A DNA stretch of 64,000 nt, taken from contig JAHIVC010000055.1 of assembly GCA_018816945.1 (NCBI GenBank), positions 1 through 64,000 of the forward strand, read 5' to 3'. The notes beneath the pieces were generated by a model. It ran no database searches. It saw nothing but the letters and a program-made list of their open reading frames with translations, and was not told the origin of the DNA. Positions 20,231 to 29,671 of this stretch are shown in pieces. Every line of letters starts with the position of its first letter. The stretch's first letter is position 1. Both the position numbers and the translations under genes were made by a program. This DNA is from Bacteroidota bacterium. Its GTDB lineage: Bacteria; Bacteroidota; Bacteroidia; Bacteroidales; GCA-2711565.

Positions 20231-21718
20231 ATGAAAACCAAACTTACACTTCTAATTATTACAATCATTTTCCTATCTTCCTGCTCAACAACTTATTATA
20301 GTTCTATTCCGTATGATGATGTTTATTATAATGGACAAGATCAAAATAATAATACAGTAGCCGATAATAATGGCTATAATGAAGTTGAGGTTTATGAAGG
20401 AGAATATGATCCGGAATATGCAGAAGAAGGCCAAGATACAATATATTTAGACGAAAATCCGGAATATGGCCCGGACTTTAACTCATATTATAATTACTTA
20501 TATACTGCAAGACTCCGAAGATTTCATCACCCATACAATAGTTTCGGCTATTATAATAACTACTATACCAATATGTATTGGTATGAGTCGAACCCATATT
20601 TATGGGGAAGCAGCATTTACTCAAACTTAGCATGGATGTACCCTTACGACAACTTTGGCTGGTATGGGAATTTCCATATAGGTTTAAGTTGGGGTTTTGG
20701 TGGTTATGGTATGGGTTGGCCCTATTATTATGGTTGGCCTCATTACGGAATTGGTTATTATGGGTACAATTATTATGGTTACGGATACGGTTATTATAAT
20801 CCTTATTACTATACACAAGGTTATTATTACAATAGTCAGGATAGTTATTCGGAATATTATCGCCACCGTCCTAGTAATGGGCGAAATTATGACCGCTCTT
20901 CCAGAACGCAAGGCACTTTTGGTGAAATGTACGAGAAAAAATATTATGCTTCTCGAGAGGATCGAAACCCAAACAATGCCGAACGAACTAACAATAGAGA
21001 CCCTAAGGCATTTACAAACAAATCACTAACTACAGGAACTCCTTCGACCGGAAGAAATCGTAGTAATACCACTATTGCCAATGGATCGGCCGGCGGTAAT
21101 TTAAATCTTCCTTATAGTAGATTAAATAATGCTGATAGGTCAACTAATCAAGAAAAAACAACTATTCAAACTCAAAAATCGTATAGTAAACCTCAAGCAA
21201 ATAGAAACAGCAGTATTATAAATTCTCAAAGAATTAACAATCAAAGCACAAATACTGTTAAAACCTATCAAAAACCCGTTTTAAAATATAGTAAACCAAA
21301 TACCTTTAATTCACCAAATAATAGAAATACCAATACACGACAATATAGTACTCCTCCAAAAAGCATAAATTCGGGAGCTAAAATTGGTACTCCGTCAAAT
21401 ACAAGGCAGTCAACTAATACTGTAGGAAATTCTACAAGGAAAATAATCACTGCTCCTTCAAGATCAAGCAAGAATTATTCATCGCCTGCACAATCGAACG
21501 GAAGGCCAATCTCAATAACAAGACCATCCTCTTCAGGAAGTAGATCTTATTCAACTCCTAGCAGATCATCTGGTTCTTATTCAGCACCCACAGGATCAGG
21601 CAGTAGAAGTGTATCTTCAGGATCAAGTAGTGGATCATCGGTTCAAGGTTCATCTAGCAGTAGCTCATCATCATCTGGAAGTTCATCCGGAGGAGGATCA
21701 AGAGGTGAGAGAAAATAA
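20231..21718 (+). CDS. Low-complexity Tyr/Gly-rich and Ser/Asn-rich lipoprotein
   Basis: A 495-aa protein I cannot assign to a named family. A lipoprotein signal peptide ends in LSSC (Cys18). An acidic, Tyr-rich segment (about 20-80) is followed by a Tyr/Gly/Trp-rich block (about 85-205) dominated by YYG, GYGY and NYYGYG. A basic Asn/Ser/Thr-rich region (about 210-420) leads to a C-terminal poly-Ser/Gly tail (430-495). The composition suggests a disordered, adhesive or matrix-type surface protein anchored by its acylated Cys. It is preceded by a perfect Shine-Dalgarno and followed 39 bases later by an outer-membrane barrel gene, with which it may be co-expressed. Confidence 0.7.
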   Translation: MKTKLTLLIITIIFLSSCSTTYYSSIPYDDVYYNGQDQNNNTVADNNGYNEVEVYEGEYDPEYAEEGQDTIYLDENPEYGPDFNSYYNYLYTARLRRFHHPYNSFGYYNNYYTNMYWYESNPYLWGSSIYSNLAWMYPYDNFGWYGNFHIGLSWGFGGYGMGWPYYYGWPHYGIGYYGYNYYGYGYGYYNPYYYTQGYYYNSQDSYSEYYRHRPSNGRNYDRSSRTQGTFGEMYEKKYYASREDRNPNNAERTNNRDPKAFTNKSLTTGTPSTGRNRSNTTIANGSAGGNLNLPYSRLNNADRSTNQEKTTIQTQKSYSKPQANRNSSIINSQRINNQSTNTVKTYQKPVLKYSKPNTFNSPNNRNTNTRQYSTPPKSINSGAKIGTPSNTRQSTNTVGNSTRKIITAPSRSSKNYSSPAQSNGRPISITRPSSSGSRSYSTPSRSSGSYSAPTGSGSRSVSSGSSSGSSVQGSSSSSSSSSGSSSGGGSRGERK

Positions 21719-21757
21719 AAATTCATCATTTTATAAATAGTCAAATACAAATTCGTT

Positions 21758-23233
21758 ATGAGAAAGATAATATTTGCAATCATATTTTTCTTAGGGAGTA
21801 CTGTTACATTTGCTCAAAGTGCGCTGGATGCACTACGATATTCATACATCTGGCATGGAGGGAATGCAAGATACATGAGTATGGGAGGAGCATTTGGAGC
21901 CTTGGGGGCCAATACTTCGGTTTTCAGCACTAATCCAGCAGGAATTGGATTGTTCAATAATCCTGAATTTAATATCTCTTCATCATTACTGAACTCAAAA
22001 TCTGAATCAGTATATAATGGAGACAAAGGAACAGATTCACGCTTTAATACTTCGCTAGGTAATATAGGAATTGTTTTAACCAAAGAATATTTAAATATTC
22101 AGACCTATGGTAAATGGAAAAATGTTCAATTTGGCTTTGGCCATAATCAATTAAAAAACTTTAACCGATCGATTCATATTGTTGGGAATAACACCTCAAA
22201 TTCAATTGCCGATATGTATGCTGAATTAGCAAATGGATCTAGTGTCCTGGAAATTGAAGATGATACTTATGGTGAATACACCTATGACCTAAACCCTGCG
22301 TGGTGGTCTTTTTTATTTAATAATATTGAAAACACAAACCAATATTATGGAAATACACCTCCCGGTGGCGTATATCAAAATAAATTTATTGAGTCATGGG
22401 GCTCTATGAATGAAGTCAGTCTTACTTTTGGAGCTAATTATGATAACAAACTTTATTTAGGTGCCACCATTGGAATCCTTTATTATAATTATCAGGAAAG
22501 AAGTACTTATACTGAAAATGCTTTAAGTTCTAATATTCCGAGCTCAACTTTTCGGTCCCTTGCAATTGAAGATAGATTAGATTCAAAAGGCACCGGTTTC
22601 AATTTTAAACTTGGCGCAATTTACCGCGCCAACGATTGGTTAAGGTTTGGCTTAGCAATACATACTCCTACTTATTTTGCTCAAATTCAGGATGAATGGG
22701 ATATTTCAATAGGATCGACATGGGATAGTTATAGTGATACTACTGCCTATTCACCAGTTGGTTTTTACGAATATAATCTGACAAGTCCACTTAAAACCTT
22801 GGCCAGTGTTGCCTTTATTATTAAAAATTACGGACTTATTAGTGCCGATTTTGAAGTAATTGATTATTCGACTGCAAAACTTCAAGCACCTAATTATAAT
22901 TTTGCATCAGAAAACGATGATGTTCGAATGACTTATACCGCCGCTGGTAATATAAAACTAGGGACTGAATGGCGGGTTAAAAACTTTAGCTTTAGAGGGG
23001 GGTTCAGTTACTATGGCAGCCCTTACAAGAAAAATATCAATGATGCCTCAGCTACTTCTTATTCATTGGGCATTGGATATAAAGAACGGAACTTTTATTT
23101 TGATGTTGCATGGGTAATTACAAATCAAAGTGAAGATTACTACTTGTACGGATATAAGAATGTAACCGCCAATAAAGCAGTAAATAGTTTTAATAATTCA
23201 AATTTCTTAATCACTTACGGTTATAGATTCTAG
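21758..23233 (+). CDS. OMPP1/FadL-like outer-membrane beta-barrel protein
   Basis: A 491-aa protein with a signal peptide (1-19, ending TFAQ), then SALDALRYS and a Gly-rich segment (RYMSMGGAFGALGANTS) followed by TNPAGIGLF. The SMGGA...GA and NPAGIG motifs mark the N-terminal hatch of the FadL/TodX/OMPP1 family. The rest alternates aromatic beta-strands and ends in a C-terminal Phe (YGYRF), the outer-membrane insertion signature. Members move hydrophobic compounds across the outer membrane; the substrate here is unknown. It ends at a bidirectional terminator. Confidence 0.85.
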   Translation: MRKIIFAIIFFLGSTVTFAQSALDALRYSYIWHGGNARYMSMGGAFGALGANTSVFSTNPAGIGLFNNPEFNISSSLLNSKSESVYNGDKGTDSRFNTSLGNIGIVLTKEYLNIQTYGKWKNVQFGFGHNQLKNFNRSIHIVGNNTSNSIADMYAELANGSSVLEIEDDTYGEYTYDLNPAWWSFLFNNIENTNQYYGNTPPGGVYQNKFIESWGSMNEVSLTFGANYDNKLYLGATIGILYYNYQERSTYTENALSSNIPSSTFRSLAIEDRLDSKGTGFNFKLGAIYRANDWLRFGLAIHTPTYFAQIQDEWDISIGSTWDSYSDTTAYSPVGFYEYNLTSPLKTLASVAFIIKNYGLISADFEVIDYSTAKLQAPNYNFASENDDVRMTYTAAGNIKLGTEWRVKNFSFRGGFSYYGSPYKKNINDASATSYSLGIGYKERNFYFDVAWVITNQSEDYYLYGYKNVTANKAVNSFNNSNFLITYGYRF

Positions 23234-23244
23234 TCAAATTATAT

Positions 23245-23278
23245 AAAAAAAGGGGCTGAAAATTCAGCCCCTTTTTTT
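23245..23278. terminator. Bidirectional terminator between the OMPP1-like gene and the zinc-ribbon gene
   Basis: An A-tract, the arms GGGGCTGAA and TTCAGCCCC, then seven Ts. It is flanked by convergent genes and is the strongest intrinsic terminator in the window. Confidence 0.9.
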
Positions 23279-23292
23279 ATGAGTTCATTTTG

Positions 23293-24138
23293 CTATTCAA
23301 CTGCCTCGGCAATTGCGTCGTCAACTAAAATTCGGCCACAATACTCGCATACTATGATTTTTTTATGCATACGGATATCCAATTGGTGTTGAGGAGGAAT
23401 CTTGTTAAAACATCCACCACAAGAATCTCTTTCTATTTTTACAACCGCTAAACCATTTCGTGCATTTTTTCTGATTCGTTGATAAGCAACAACCATTCTT
23501 TCTTCAACAAATTTTTGGTTTGTTTTTGATTTAGTCAATAAATCTGATTCTTCATTTTCAGTATCAATAATAATATCCTCTAGCTCACTTTTCTTAATTG
23601 CCAAATCATTCTTACGTTCATCAAGAATCACTTGAGATTTTTTTATCTCAGCTTTAATATTTTCAAGTTTAAATGAAAACTCTTTTATTCTCTTTTCACT
23701 CAACTGAATTTCCAGATTCTGAAATTCTAACTCTTTGCTTATTGAGTCATATTCACGATTGTTCCGAACGTTCATTTGTTGCTCCTGATATTTTTTTATC
23801 ATCGCCTGGCTTTCCTTAATAGCAGCTTCTTTTTCAACGATTTGATTGCTCAAAGAATCCAATTCGAGTGTATATTTTTCGATCCTTGTGTCTAAACCTG
23901 CTATTTCATCTTCCAGATCCTGAACTTCCAATGGCAACTCACCTCTAACAATGCGAATTTTATCTATATGGGAATCAATCAACTGAAGATTATAAAGTGC
24001 TCTAAGTTTCTTCTCTATTGTAACTTGAAGGTTATCTTCAGATTCATTTGAGAATACATAACCTGCTTGCTTGGTCTCTTCGCCGGCCACAGTTGGTTCT
24101 AATTCTGATTCATTATTTTTAGCTTCTGCTTTTGCCAT
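23293..24138 (-). CDS. Coiled-coil protein with C4-type zinc ribbon (CT398/DUF164-like)
   Basis: A 281-aa cytoplasmic protein. A long coiled coil (about 40-200, rich in Glu/Lys/Ile/Leu heptads) is followed by a C-terminal zinc ribbon: CGGC and CEYCGR supply the four cysteines, about 20 residues apart. The architecture matches the bacterial family related to chlamydial CT398, proposed to bind nucleic acid or RNA-polymerase/flagellar partners; function is not settled. It lies 17 bases downstream of the Nif3-like gene on the same strand, a conserved pairing in many bacteria, so both probably belong to one transcript. Confidence 0.88.
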   Translation of the reverse strand: MAKAEAKNNESELEPTVAGEETKQAGYVFSNESEDNLQVTIEKKLRALYNLQLIDSHIDKIRIVRGELPLEVQDLEDEIAGLDTRIEKYTLELDSLSNQIVEKEAAIKESQAMIKKYQEQQMNVRNNREYDSISKELEFQNLEIQLSEKRIKEFSFKLENIKAEIKKSQVILDERKNDLAIKKSELEDIIIDTENEESDLLTKSKTNQKFVEERMVVAYQRIRKNARNGLAVVKIERDSCGGCFNKIPPQHQLDIRMHKKIIVCEYCGRILVDDAIAEAVE

Positions 24139-24155
24139 AATAATTATATTTTTAT

Positions 24156-25250
24156 TTAAAAGTAATTTATGGGGTTCGTATTTAGTCCCGAAATTTGGAG
24201 TGCAAAGTTAGGGATTTTTTCAATAAGTATTGTATGGATTAATTCTTTTGTAAATTGTTCACTTTCATAGTGTCCAATGTCGGCAATTATCAATTTATCT
24301 TCAGCTTCAAAAAAGTCGTGATACTTAATATCACCGGTAATAAAAATATCGGCACCACTTGATATTGCTTTCTTGATCAGAAAGCTACCTGCTCCTCCAC
24401 AAACAGCAACACGCTTAATTGGTTTATCCAACAATTTACTATGCCTGATGGTGTGTATATTGAAAATATTTTTTAACTGATCCAAAAAAACTACTTCATC
24501 CAATTCTGTTTTCAATTCCCCAACTATACCTGAACCAAATTCCTGATATTGATTTTCAAGTTTAAAAATATCAAATGCCACCTTCTCGTATGGATGTGAT
24601 GAAAGCAATGCATCAATTATTTTTTGTTCTTTATGAAACGGATAAATGGTTTCTATCCTGATCTCGGCTTCATAATGCAATTCATTTTTCGCTCCTACAA
24701 ATGGGTTTGTTTCATCATTACCTTTAAATGTACCTGTTCCTTCAGAGTTAAAAGAACAACTATCATAATCCCCAATTTGGCCAGATCCGGCTTCAAATAA
24801 AGCATTACGCACCTTTTCAGCATAATTATGAGGACAAAAAGTGACAATTTTACGAAATAAGTCTTTCTTAGTATCCAGAACGGAAATATTTGTCAAACCA
24901 AGTTTTTGTGCAATCGTTCCATTCACACCCTGAATAATATTATCCACATTTGTATGCATGGCATAAACAGCAATATTATACTTTATCGCATCTACGATAA
25001 TCCGTTCAACTGAATTTTTTCGATTAATTTTGTTGATCCCTTTAAAAATTAAGGGATGATGAGAAATAATCAACTCAAAACCTTTATCAATTGCCTCCTT
25101 TAAAACTCCTTCCGTAACATCTAGGCAAATCAATGCATTCTTAACTTCATCCTGAGGATGGCCAATAATTAACCCTGAATTATCGTAGCTTTCTTGCAAA
25201 GGAATTGGGGCATAGTCCTCTAAAATACTAATCAAACTTTCAATTTTCAT
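24156..25250 (-). CDS. Nif3-like dinuclear metal-centre protein
   Basis: A 364-aa NIF3/YqfO-type protein, the long form with a central insert of PII/CutA-like fold (about 125-235) splitting the two Nif3 halves. Metal-binding His and Asp/Glu residues are visible in ISHHPLIF, MHTNVDN, DIKYHD and DIGHYESEQ. The family forms hexameric toroids; proposed roles include GTP cyclohydrolase-like activity, but none is firmly established. It is transcribed from a TATCTTTG box at 25318-25325 and leads the two-gene unit with the zinc-ribbon protein. Confidence 0.92.
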   Translation of the reverse strand: MKIESLISILEDYAPIPLQESYDNSGLIIGHPQDEVKNALICLDVTEGVLKEAIDKGFELIISHHPLIFKGINKINRKNSVERIIVDAIKYNIAVYAMHTNVDNIIQGVNGTIAQKLGLTNISVLDTKKDLFRKIVTFCPHNYAEKVRNALFEAGSGQIGDYDSCSFNSEGTGTFKGNDETNPFVGAKNELHYEAEIRIETIYPFHKEQKIIDALLSSHPYEKVAFDIFKLENQYQEFGSGIVGELKTELDEVVFLDQLKNIFNIHTIRHSKLLDKPIKRVAVCGGAGSFLIKKAISSGADIFITGDIKYHDFFEAEDKLIIADIGHYESEQFTKELIHTILIEKIPNFALQISGLNTNPINYF

Positions 25251-25317
25251 TCTCTTGCTTATTCGGTTATATCAATCTTACAACTGATCTTTTTTAATTG
25301 TATCTTCCTGAATTTAT

Positions 25318-25325
25318 CAAAGATA
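25318..25325 (-). promoter_or_regulatory. Bacteroidota-type -7 box (TATCTTTG) for the Nif3-like gene
   Basis: Exact TAnnTTTG match on the minus strand 67 bases upstream of the Nif3-like start codon, in the divergent gap with lpxK. Confidence 0.55.
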
Positions 25326-25419
25326 TAACATTTATTACCCTATGTGAAACCAATGGAATTGAAATTTTGATTAATTTTATTGTTGTTGTTTTTTAAAATT
25401 TACTTTGTAATTTTAAGCT

Positions 25420-26505
25420 GTGAACATCATCAGAATAATTTTATTTCCGGTAGCTTGTCTATATGGGCTATTTATGGCCTTCCGAAATAAACTTTTTGAC
25501 TGGGGGATTTTACCTTCGGAAAGTTTTAATATTCCTGTCATTTCTGTTGGAAACCTTTCGTATGGCGGAACCGGAAAAACACCTCATATTGAATACCTGA
25601 TACGATTACTACAAGATAAATTTAAAATTGCAACATTAAGTCGTGGCTATGGCCGAAAATCAAATGGCTTTGTTCTTGCAAATAAAAAATCAACCTACTT
25701 CGACATTGGTGATGAATCACTTCAATACAAACAAAAATTTGATAAAATTGAAGTAAGTGTTGATGCTTATCGCAGAAGAGGAATTAAAATCCTAAAAAAT
25801 TTATTTCCAAAACTAGGATGCATTTTGCTTGATGACGCTTATCAACATCGTTTTATAAAACCGGGATTATCAATCTTATTAACCGATTATCATAAACTTT
25901 TTGTAAATGATTACCCAATACCAACAGGTACCCTTCGTGAGTTCAGATCAGGGTTTAAAAGGGCTGATATTATTATTGTGACCAAAACTTTTTCTGTTTT
26001 CTCACCTATCACCAAACGCCGGTTAACTGAGTTAATCAAACCACTTAAGCACCAAAAATTATATTTCTCATATGTAAAAAATGGTGATTTCGTACCAATA
26101 CCAGGCGTTAAACAAATAACCGAAAGAGCCAGATATAATACAATATTACTCTTTGCAGGAATTGCAAATTCATATCCGCTTCAGGAATATCTCAAAACAT
26201 TTTGTAGTGAACTAATTACCATGAACTTTCCCGATCATCATAAGTATATACCAAAGGATATTGAAAAAATAAAACATACCTATGCCGAAATTTTTTCGAG
26301 GAATAAAATTATCATTACTACAGAAAAAGATGCCATGCGCATCATTAAAACTGATTTAATTAAACAAATAAATGATTTACCAGTATATTACACACCCATT
26401 GAAATCAAATTTCATGCAGGAGGAGAAACTGAAATAAATAATCAAATTTTAGAATATGTTAGCACGCATCCAGGAAACAGTAAATTATATAAACAGCCAA
26501 TTTGA
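25420..26505 (+). CDS. lpxK: Tetraacyldisaccharide 4'-kinase
   Basis: Phosphorylates the 4' position of the lipid A disaccharide on the cytoplasmic face of the inner membrane. The 361 aa have an N-terminal membrane-association helix (1-20) and the P-loop GNLSYGGTGKT (44-54), followed by LSRGYGRKS and the DDAYQHR block. The start is GTG at 25420; no ATG fits the conserved N-terminus. Its last 50 bases overlap the start of the purine nucleoside phosphorylase gene. Together with lpxH downstream it brackets that gene. Confidence 0.95.
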   Translation: MNIIRIILFPVACLYGLFMAFRNKLFDWGILPSESFNIPVISVGNLSYGGTGKTPHIEYLIRLLQDKFKIATLSRGYGRKSNGFVLANKKSTYFDIGDESLQYKQKFDKIEVSVDAYRRRGIKILKNLFPKLGCILLDDAYQHRFIKPGLSILLTDYHKLFVNDYPIPTGTLREFRSGFKRADIIIVTKTFSVFSPITKRRLTELIKPLKHQKLYFSYVKNGDFVPIPGVKQITERARYNTILLFAGIANSYPLQEYLKTFCSELITMNFPDHHKYIPKDIEKIKHTYAEIFSRNKIIITTEKDAMRIIKTDLIKQINDLPVYYTPIEIKFHAGGETEINNQILEYVSTHPGNSKLYKQPI

Positions 26506-27265
26506 TCATAAACCAAAAGTTGGGATCATCCTTGGAACCGGATTAGGAGGATTGGTAAACGAAATCGAAATAAAACACATAATTCCATATGAATCGGTTC
26601 CAAATTTTCCTGTATCAACAGTTGTAGGTCATCAAGGCAGGTTAATATTTGGAATTTTAGGTGGGAAAAATGTTGTTGCGATGCAAGGACGCTTTCATTA
26701 TTATGAAGGTTATACAATGCATGAAGTTACTTTCCCCGTACGTGTGATGAAGTCTCTTGGGATTGATACTTTGATCGTATCAAATGCAAGTGGAGGAGTT
26801 AATCCTTCGTTTGAGGTAGGTGACATTATGCTGATAACCGATCATATTAACCTGATGCCCAACCCATTAATCGGAAAAAACTTCGACGAATTAGGCCTGC
26901 GCTTTCCGGATATGAGTGAGGTTTATGACAAGAACTTAATTAAAGAAGCAACTAAAATTGCACGTCATCACAATATCAAATACCAAAAAGGAATTTATGC
27001 AGGAGTTTCCGGTCCTACTTTTGAAACTCCGGCCGAATATAAATATATTCATACCCTTGGAGCTGATGCAGTTGGTATGTCTACAATACCGGAAGTGATC
27101 GTAGCCCGGCACATGAATTTGACCTGCTTTGCCATATCGGTTATCTCTGATCTGGGGATTGAAGGTGAAATTGTCGAAATTTCTCATCAGGAGGTAATTG
27201 ATGCAGCAAGCACAGTCGAACCTAAAATGACCATTATTATAAAAGAACTTTTAGAAGCCTTATAA
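26456..27265 (+). CDS. Purine nucleoside phosphorylase
   Basis: A 269-aa trimeric-type PNP that cleaves (deoxy)inosine and guanosine with phosphate in purine salvage. Visible motifs are GTGLGGL (phosphate loop), MQGRFHYYEG, SNASGGVN and SGPTFETPAEY. The chosen ATG at 26456 lies 50 bases inside lpxK in another frame; it supplies the family's usual N-terminal helix (RIQETVNYI), so the overlap appears real and would couple translation to lpxK. Family alternatives (PunA versus DeoD) are settled in favour of the PunA/trimeric type by length and the motifs above. Confidence 0.95.
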   Translation: MLARIQETVNYINSQFDHKPKVGIILGTGLGGLVNEIEIKHIIPYESVPNFPVSTVVGHQGRLIFGILGGKNVVAMQGRFHYYEGYTMHEVTFPVRVMKSLGIDTLIVSNASGGVNPSFEVGDIMLITDHINLMPNPLIGKNFDELGLRFPDMSEVYDKNLIKEATKIARHHNIKYQKGIYAGVSGPTFETPAEYKYIHTLGADAVGMSTIPEVIVARHMNLTCFAISVISDLGIEGEIVEISHQEVIDAASTVEPKMTIIIKELLEAL

Positions 27266-27346
27266 ATTGGCTTATTTTGTTCCGGAATTAATTTCTCATG
27301 TCGGGTCAGATGAAAATTAGTATCATTGCAATAAATAATATTCAAC

Positions 27347-28138
27347 TTGGAAATTTCTGAAAACATCGCATATAAAAACAAAGGCAAAATTTATTTTGCA
27401 TCGGATTTCCATTTAGGCGTTCCGGATTATGAAAGAAGCCTGAAACGTGAAAAACTATTGGTTTCCTGGTTAGATGAAATTAAGGAAGATGCATCCATCA
27501 TTTTTTTAATGGGCGATGTCTTCGATTTTTGGTTCGAATACAAAACAGTTGTTCCAAAAGGCTATGTCAGGCTTTTGGGTAAATTGGCAGAACTTAGTGA
27601 TAAAGGAATCCAGATTCATCTTTTTAAAGGCAATCATGATATTTGGGCTTTCAATTATTTAACAAAGGAATTAAACATCAAGCTTCATCGCGAACCGATC
27701 ATTACACAGTTTGGTTCAAAAATGTTTTATTTAGCTCATGGAGATGGCCTTGGACCGGGAGACAAAGGCTATAAATTTCTTAAAAAAGTATTTGAGTTTA
27801 AACCAAATCAATTCCTGTTTAAGTGGCTGCACCCTGATCTGGGAACCAGAATGGGATTGTATTTCTCTAAAAAAAGCAGAATTGCAAATATAGCACGAGA
27901 TGGTAAGCCTGAAAACAAAATCCCGCTTGAGAAAGAGATGCTCTATATTTTTGCTTCCGATAAACTAAAAGAATTCCCTCACATCAATTATTTTGTCTTT
28001 GGGCATATGCATATCCCAACTCAGTATCCATTATCAAATAATTGCGAGCTGATTGTTTTAGGTGATTGGATCACCAATTTTAGTTATGCCGTTTTTGATG
28101 GTGAGAAGATGCAATTGAAATATTATACACAGGCTTAA
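27347..28138 (+). CDS. lpxH: UDP-2,3-diacylglucosamine diphosphatase
   Basis: Lipid A pathway enzyme that releases UMP from UDP-diacylglucosamine to give lipid X. The 263 aa show all calcineurin-like metallophosphatase motifs in order: ASDFHLG, GDVFDFWFE, GNHDIW, AHGDGLG and GHMHIPT. The start is taken as TTG 27347: an in-frame TAA lies at 27332-27334, and the next in-frame ATG would delete the first metal motif. It ends convergently against the DUF6787 gene with a four-base overlap of coding sequence and no terminator. Confidence 0.9.
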   Translation: MEISENIAYKNKGKIYFASDFHLGVPDYERSLKREKLLVSWLDEIKEDASIIFLMGDVFDFWFEYKTVVPKGYVRLLGKLAELSDKGIQIHLFKGNHDIWAFNYLTKELNIKLHREPIITQFGSKMFYLAHGDGLGPGDKGYKFLKKVFEFKPNQFLFKWLHPDLGTRMGLYFSKKSRIANIARDGKPENKIPLEKEMLYIFASDKLKEFPHINYFVFGHMHIPTQYPLSNNCELIVLGDWITNFSYAVFDGEKMQLKYYTQA

Positions 28139-28458
28139 ATTTTCTTATCGAATAAGCTTATCATTCTTCCAAAAAATCGTTTTTCAAAATTCCAGAAAAA
28201 TTTAAACTGTCCAAAGATAAATCCGTATATCAACAACAAAGCATTGTAGAGCGGTAAGGTTATTAAAAGAAATATCAGGATGGCAATCCACCAATTGTTT
28301 GAATGGTTCAAATTAATTAATTCCAGAATTAAGTCTTCAACGTAGAGTACAGAAAATCCGGTACACGAAAAAACGATCAATATGATAATAACCTGAAGAC
28401 CTGATTGGATCCCCCAGCGTTTCTTAAGTTTTTGAATAAAATTCAGTGGCTCTGTCAT
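28135..28458 (-). CDS. Small membrane protein, DUF6787-like
   Basis: A 107-aa protein with two or three hydrophobic segments (about 20-43, 55-85) between basic termini: the N-terminus contains KLKKRWG and the C-terminus FEKRFFGRM. The pattern 'KRWG' before the first helix and 'NFEKRFF' at the end is what I associate with the Bacteroidota DUF6787 family. Function is unknown. Its stop codon shares bases with that of lpxH, and it is divergent from the AI-2E transporter gene. Confidence 0.7.
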   Translation of the reverse strand: MTEPLNFIQKLKKRWGIQSGLQVIIILIVFSCTGFSVLYVEDLILELINLNHSNNWWIAILIFLLITLPLYNALLLIYGFIFGQFKFFWNFEKRFFGRMISLFDKKI

Positions 28459-28552
28459 CGAAAAAGTTGTTTTTAGTTGGTTGCAGCATCAGAAATAAAA
28501 ATTATTATACCTTTACATTTACTACTTTAGTATCCTCATATAAAATTACAAT

Positions 28553-29647
28553 ATGAACAATAAATATCGGGTTTTTTTCGCAGCATTTGGGTTTTTATTA
28601 ACCCTTTTCATGATTTGGTATTTTTCGGATATTGTCATCTATGTTATTATATCTGCCGTTTTATCAATGATCGGGCACCCGCTTGTTCGTCGCTTTGATA
28701 AAATTAAGTTCTGGAAATTTTCAATGCCCCACGGATTAAGTGCATTATTGGCACTGCTCATTATTTTTATTGCTTTTATCGGGTTTATTTGGTTTTTCAC
28801 TCCGCTAATCCTATCACAAGCTCAAATGATTTCAAATCTTAATATTCCCGAACTTGTGAATTATTTTAAAGGACCCATTGATTCACTTAAGGAAACTCTA
28901 GCCCATTATAATGTTTTATCGGGCGACAAATCCATTGAAGGAGCAATTGAGACACAAATTCAATCGATGGTTAACATTGCCACCTTTTCAAGTCTGGCTC
29001 AAAACCTATTAAGCACAACCGGTGCATTGTTTATGGCCTTATTCTCCATTCTTTTTATAACCTACTTCTTTCTGCGTGAAGAAAAAATGTTTGAGAATCT
29101 TGTACTCCTACTAAGCCCTGAAAAATACATAGATAAAGTGAAACGTATCCTTGCTCAAACCAAATCACTTTTAACTCGCTATTTTATTGGCTTAATGATG
29201 GAAGTTTTATCAATGATGATTCTTATTACAGTTGGATTGTCTATTTTAGGAATTGAAGGAGCCCTTATTATTGGGTTTTTGGGAGGATTAATGAATATTA
29301 TTCCTTACCTAGGACCAATTATCGGAGCAACTGTGGGTGTTGTTTTTGGAATTACAACATCTCTGAATATGGGAATTTATGATAAAATTGATTTTCTTGC
29401 CTTTGGTATTGTTGGAGTATTTGCAATTGCAAATCTATTTGATAACTTTCTGCTTCAACCGTTAATTTATTCAAATAGTGTGAAAGCCCGCCCAATTGAG
29501 ATTTTTATTGTAATTATCATGGCTGGCAGTATGGCTGGTATTCCGGGAATGATGCTGGCTATTCCTTCTTATACTGTGATCAGGATTGTTGCAAAAGAAT
29601 TTTTAAGTCAATCCAGAATTGTGCAAAAACTTACCGAGAAGTTATAA
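28553..29647 (+). CDS. AI-2E family (PerM-like) transporter
   Basis: A 364-aa polytopic inner-membrane protein. The AI-2E/PerM family layout is visible: two helices (about 5-40), a third near 60-80, a soluble helical segment (about 90-150), then five more membrane segments with the conserved Gly/Pro-rich IIPYLGPIIG block (about 247-256). Members are linked to AI-2 export or Na+/H+ exchange; the substrate cannot be assigned from sequence. It is a single gene between divergent DUF6787 and convergent frr. Confidence 0.9.
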   Translation: MNNKYRVFFAAFGFLLTLFMIWYFSDIVIYVIISAVLSMIGHPLVRRFDKIKFWKFSMPHGLSALLALLIIFIAFIGFIWFFTPLILSQAQMISNLNIPELVNYFKGPIDSLKETLAHYNVLSGDKSIEGAIETQIQSMVNIATFSSLAQNLLSTTGALFMALFSILFITYFFLREEKMFENLVLLLSPEKYIDKVKRILAQTKSLLTRYFIGLMMEVLSMMILITVGLSILGIEGALIIGFLGGLMNIIPYLGPIIGATVGVVFGITTSLNMGIYDKIDFLAFGIVGVFAIANLFDNFLLQPLIYSNSVKARPIEIFIVIIMAGSMAGIPGMMLAIPSYTVIRIVAKEFLSQSRIVQKLTEKL

Positions 29648-29671
29648 ATAAAACCTCTTTCAAGGTTTTAT
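29648..29671. terminator. Weak bidirectional hairpin between the AI-2E gene and frr
   Basis: Arms ATAAAACCT and AGGTTTTAT form a 9-bp stem with a 6-base loop, at the junction of two convergent genes and overlapping the frr stop codon. Only two G-C pairs, so it may be a weak terminator. Confidence 0.5.

Noticed and set aside
20478-21029. Several overlapping frames on both strands within the Tyr/Gly-rich lipoprotein gene
   Set aside because: They are frame shadows of the repetitive TAT/GGT-rich codons and consist almost only of Ile/Val/Thr or Asn/His runs. The lipoprotein frame has the lipobox and the Shine-Dalgarno.
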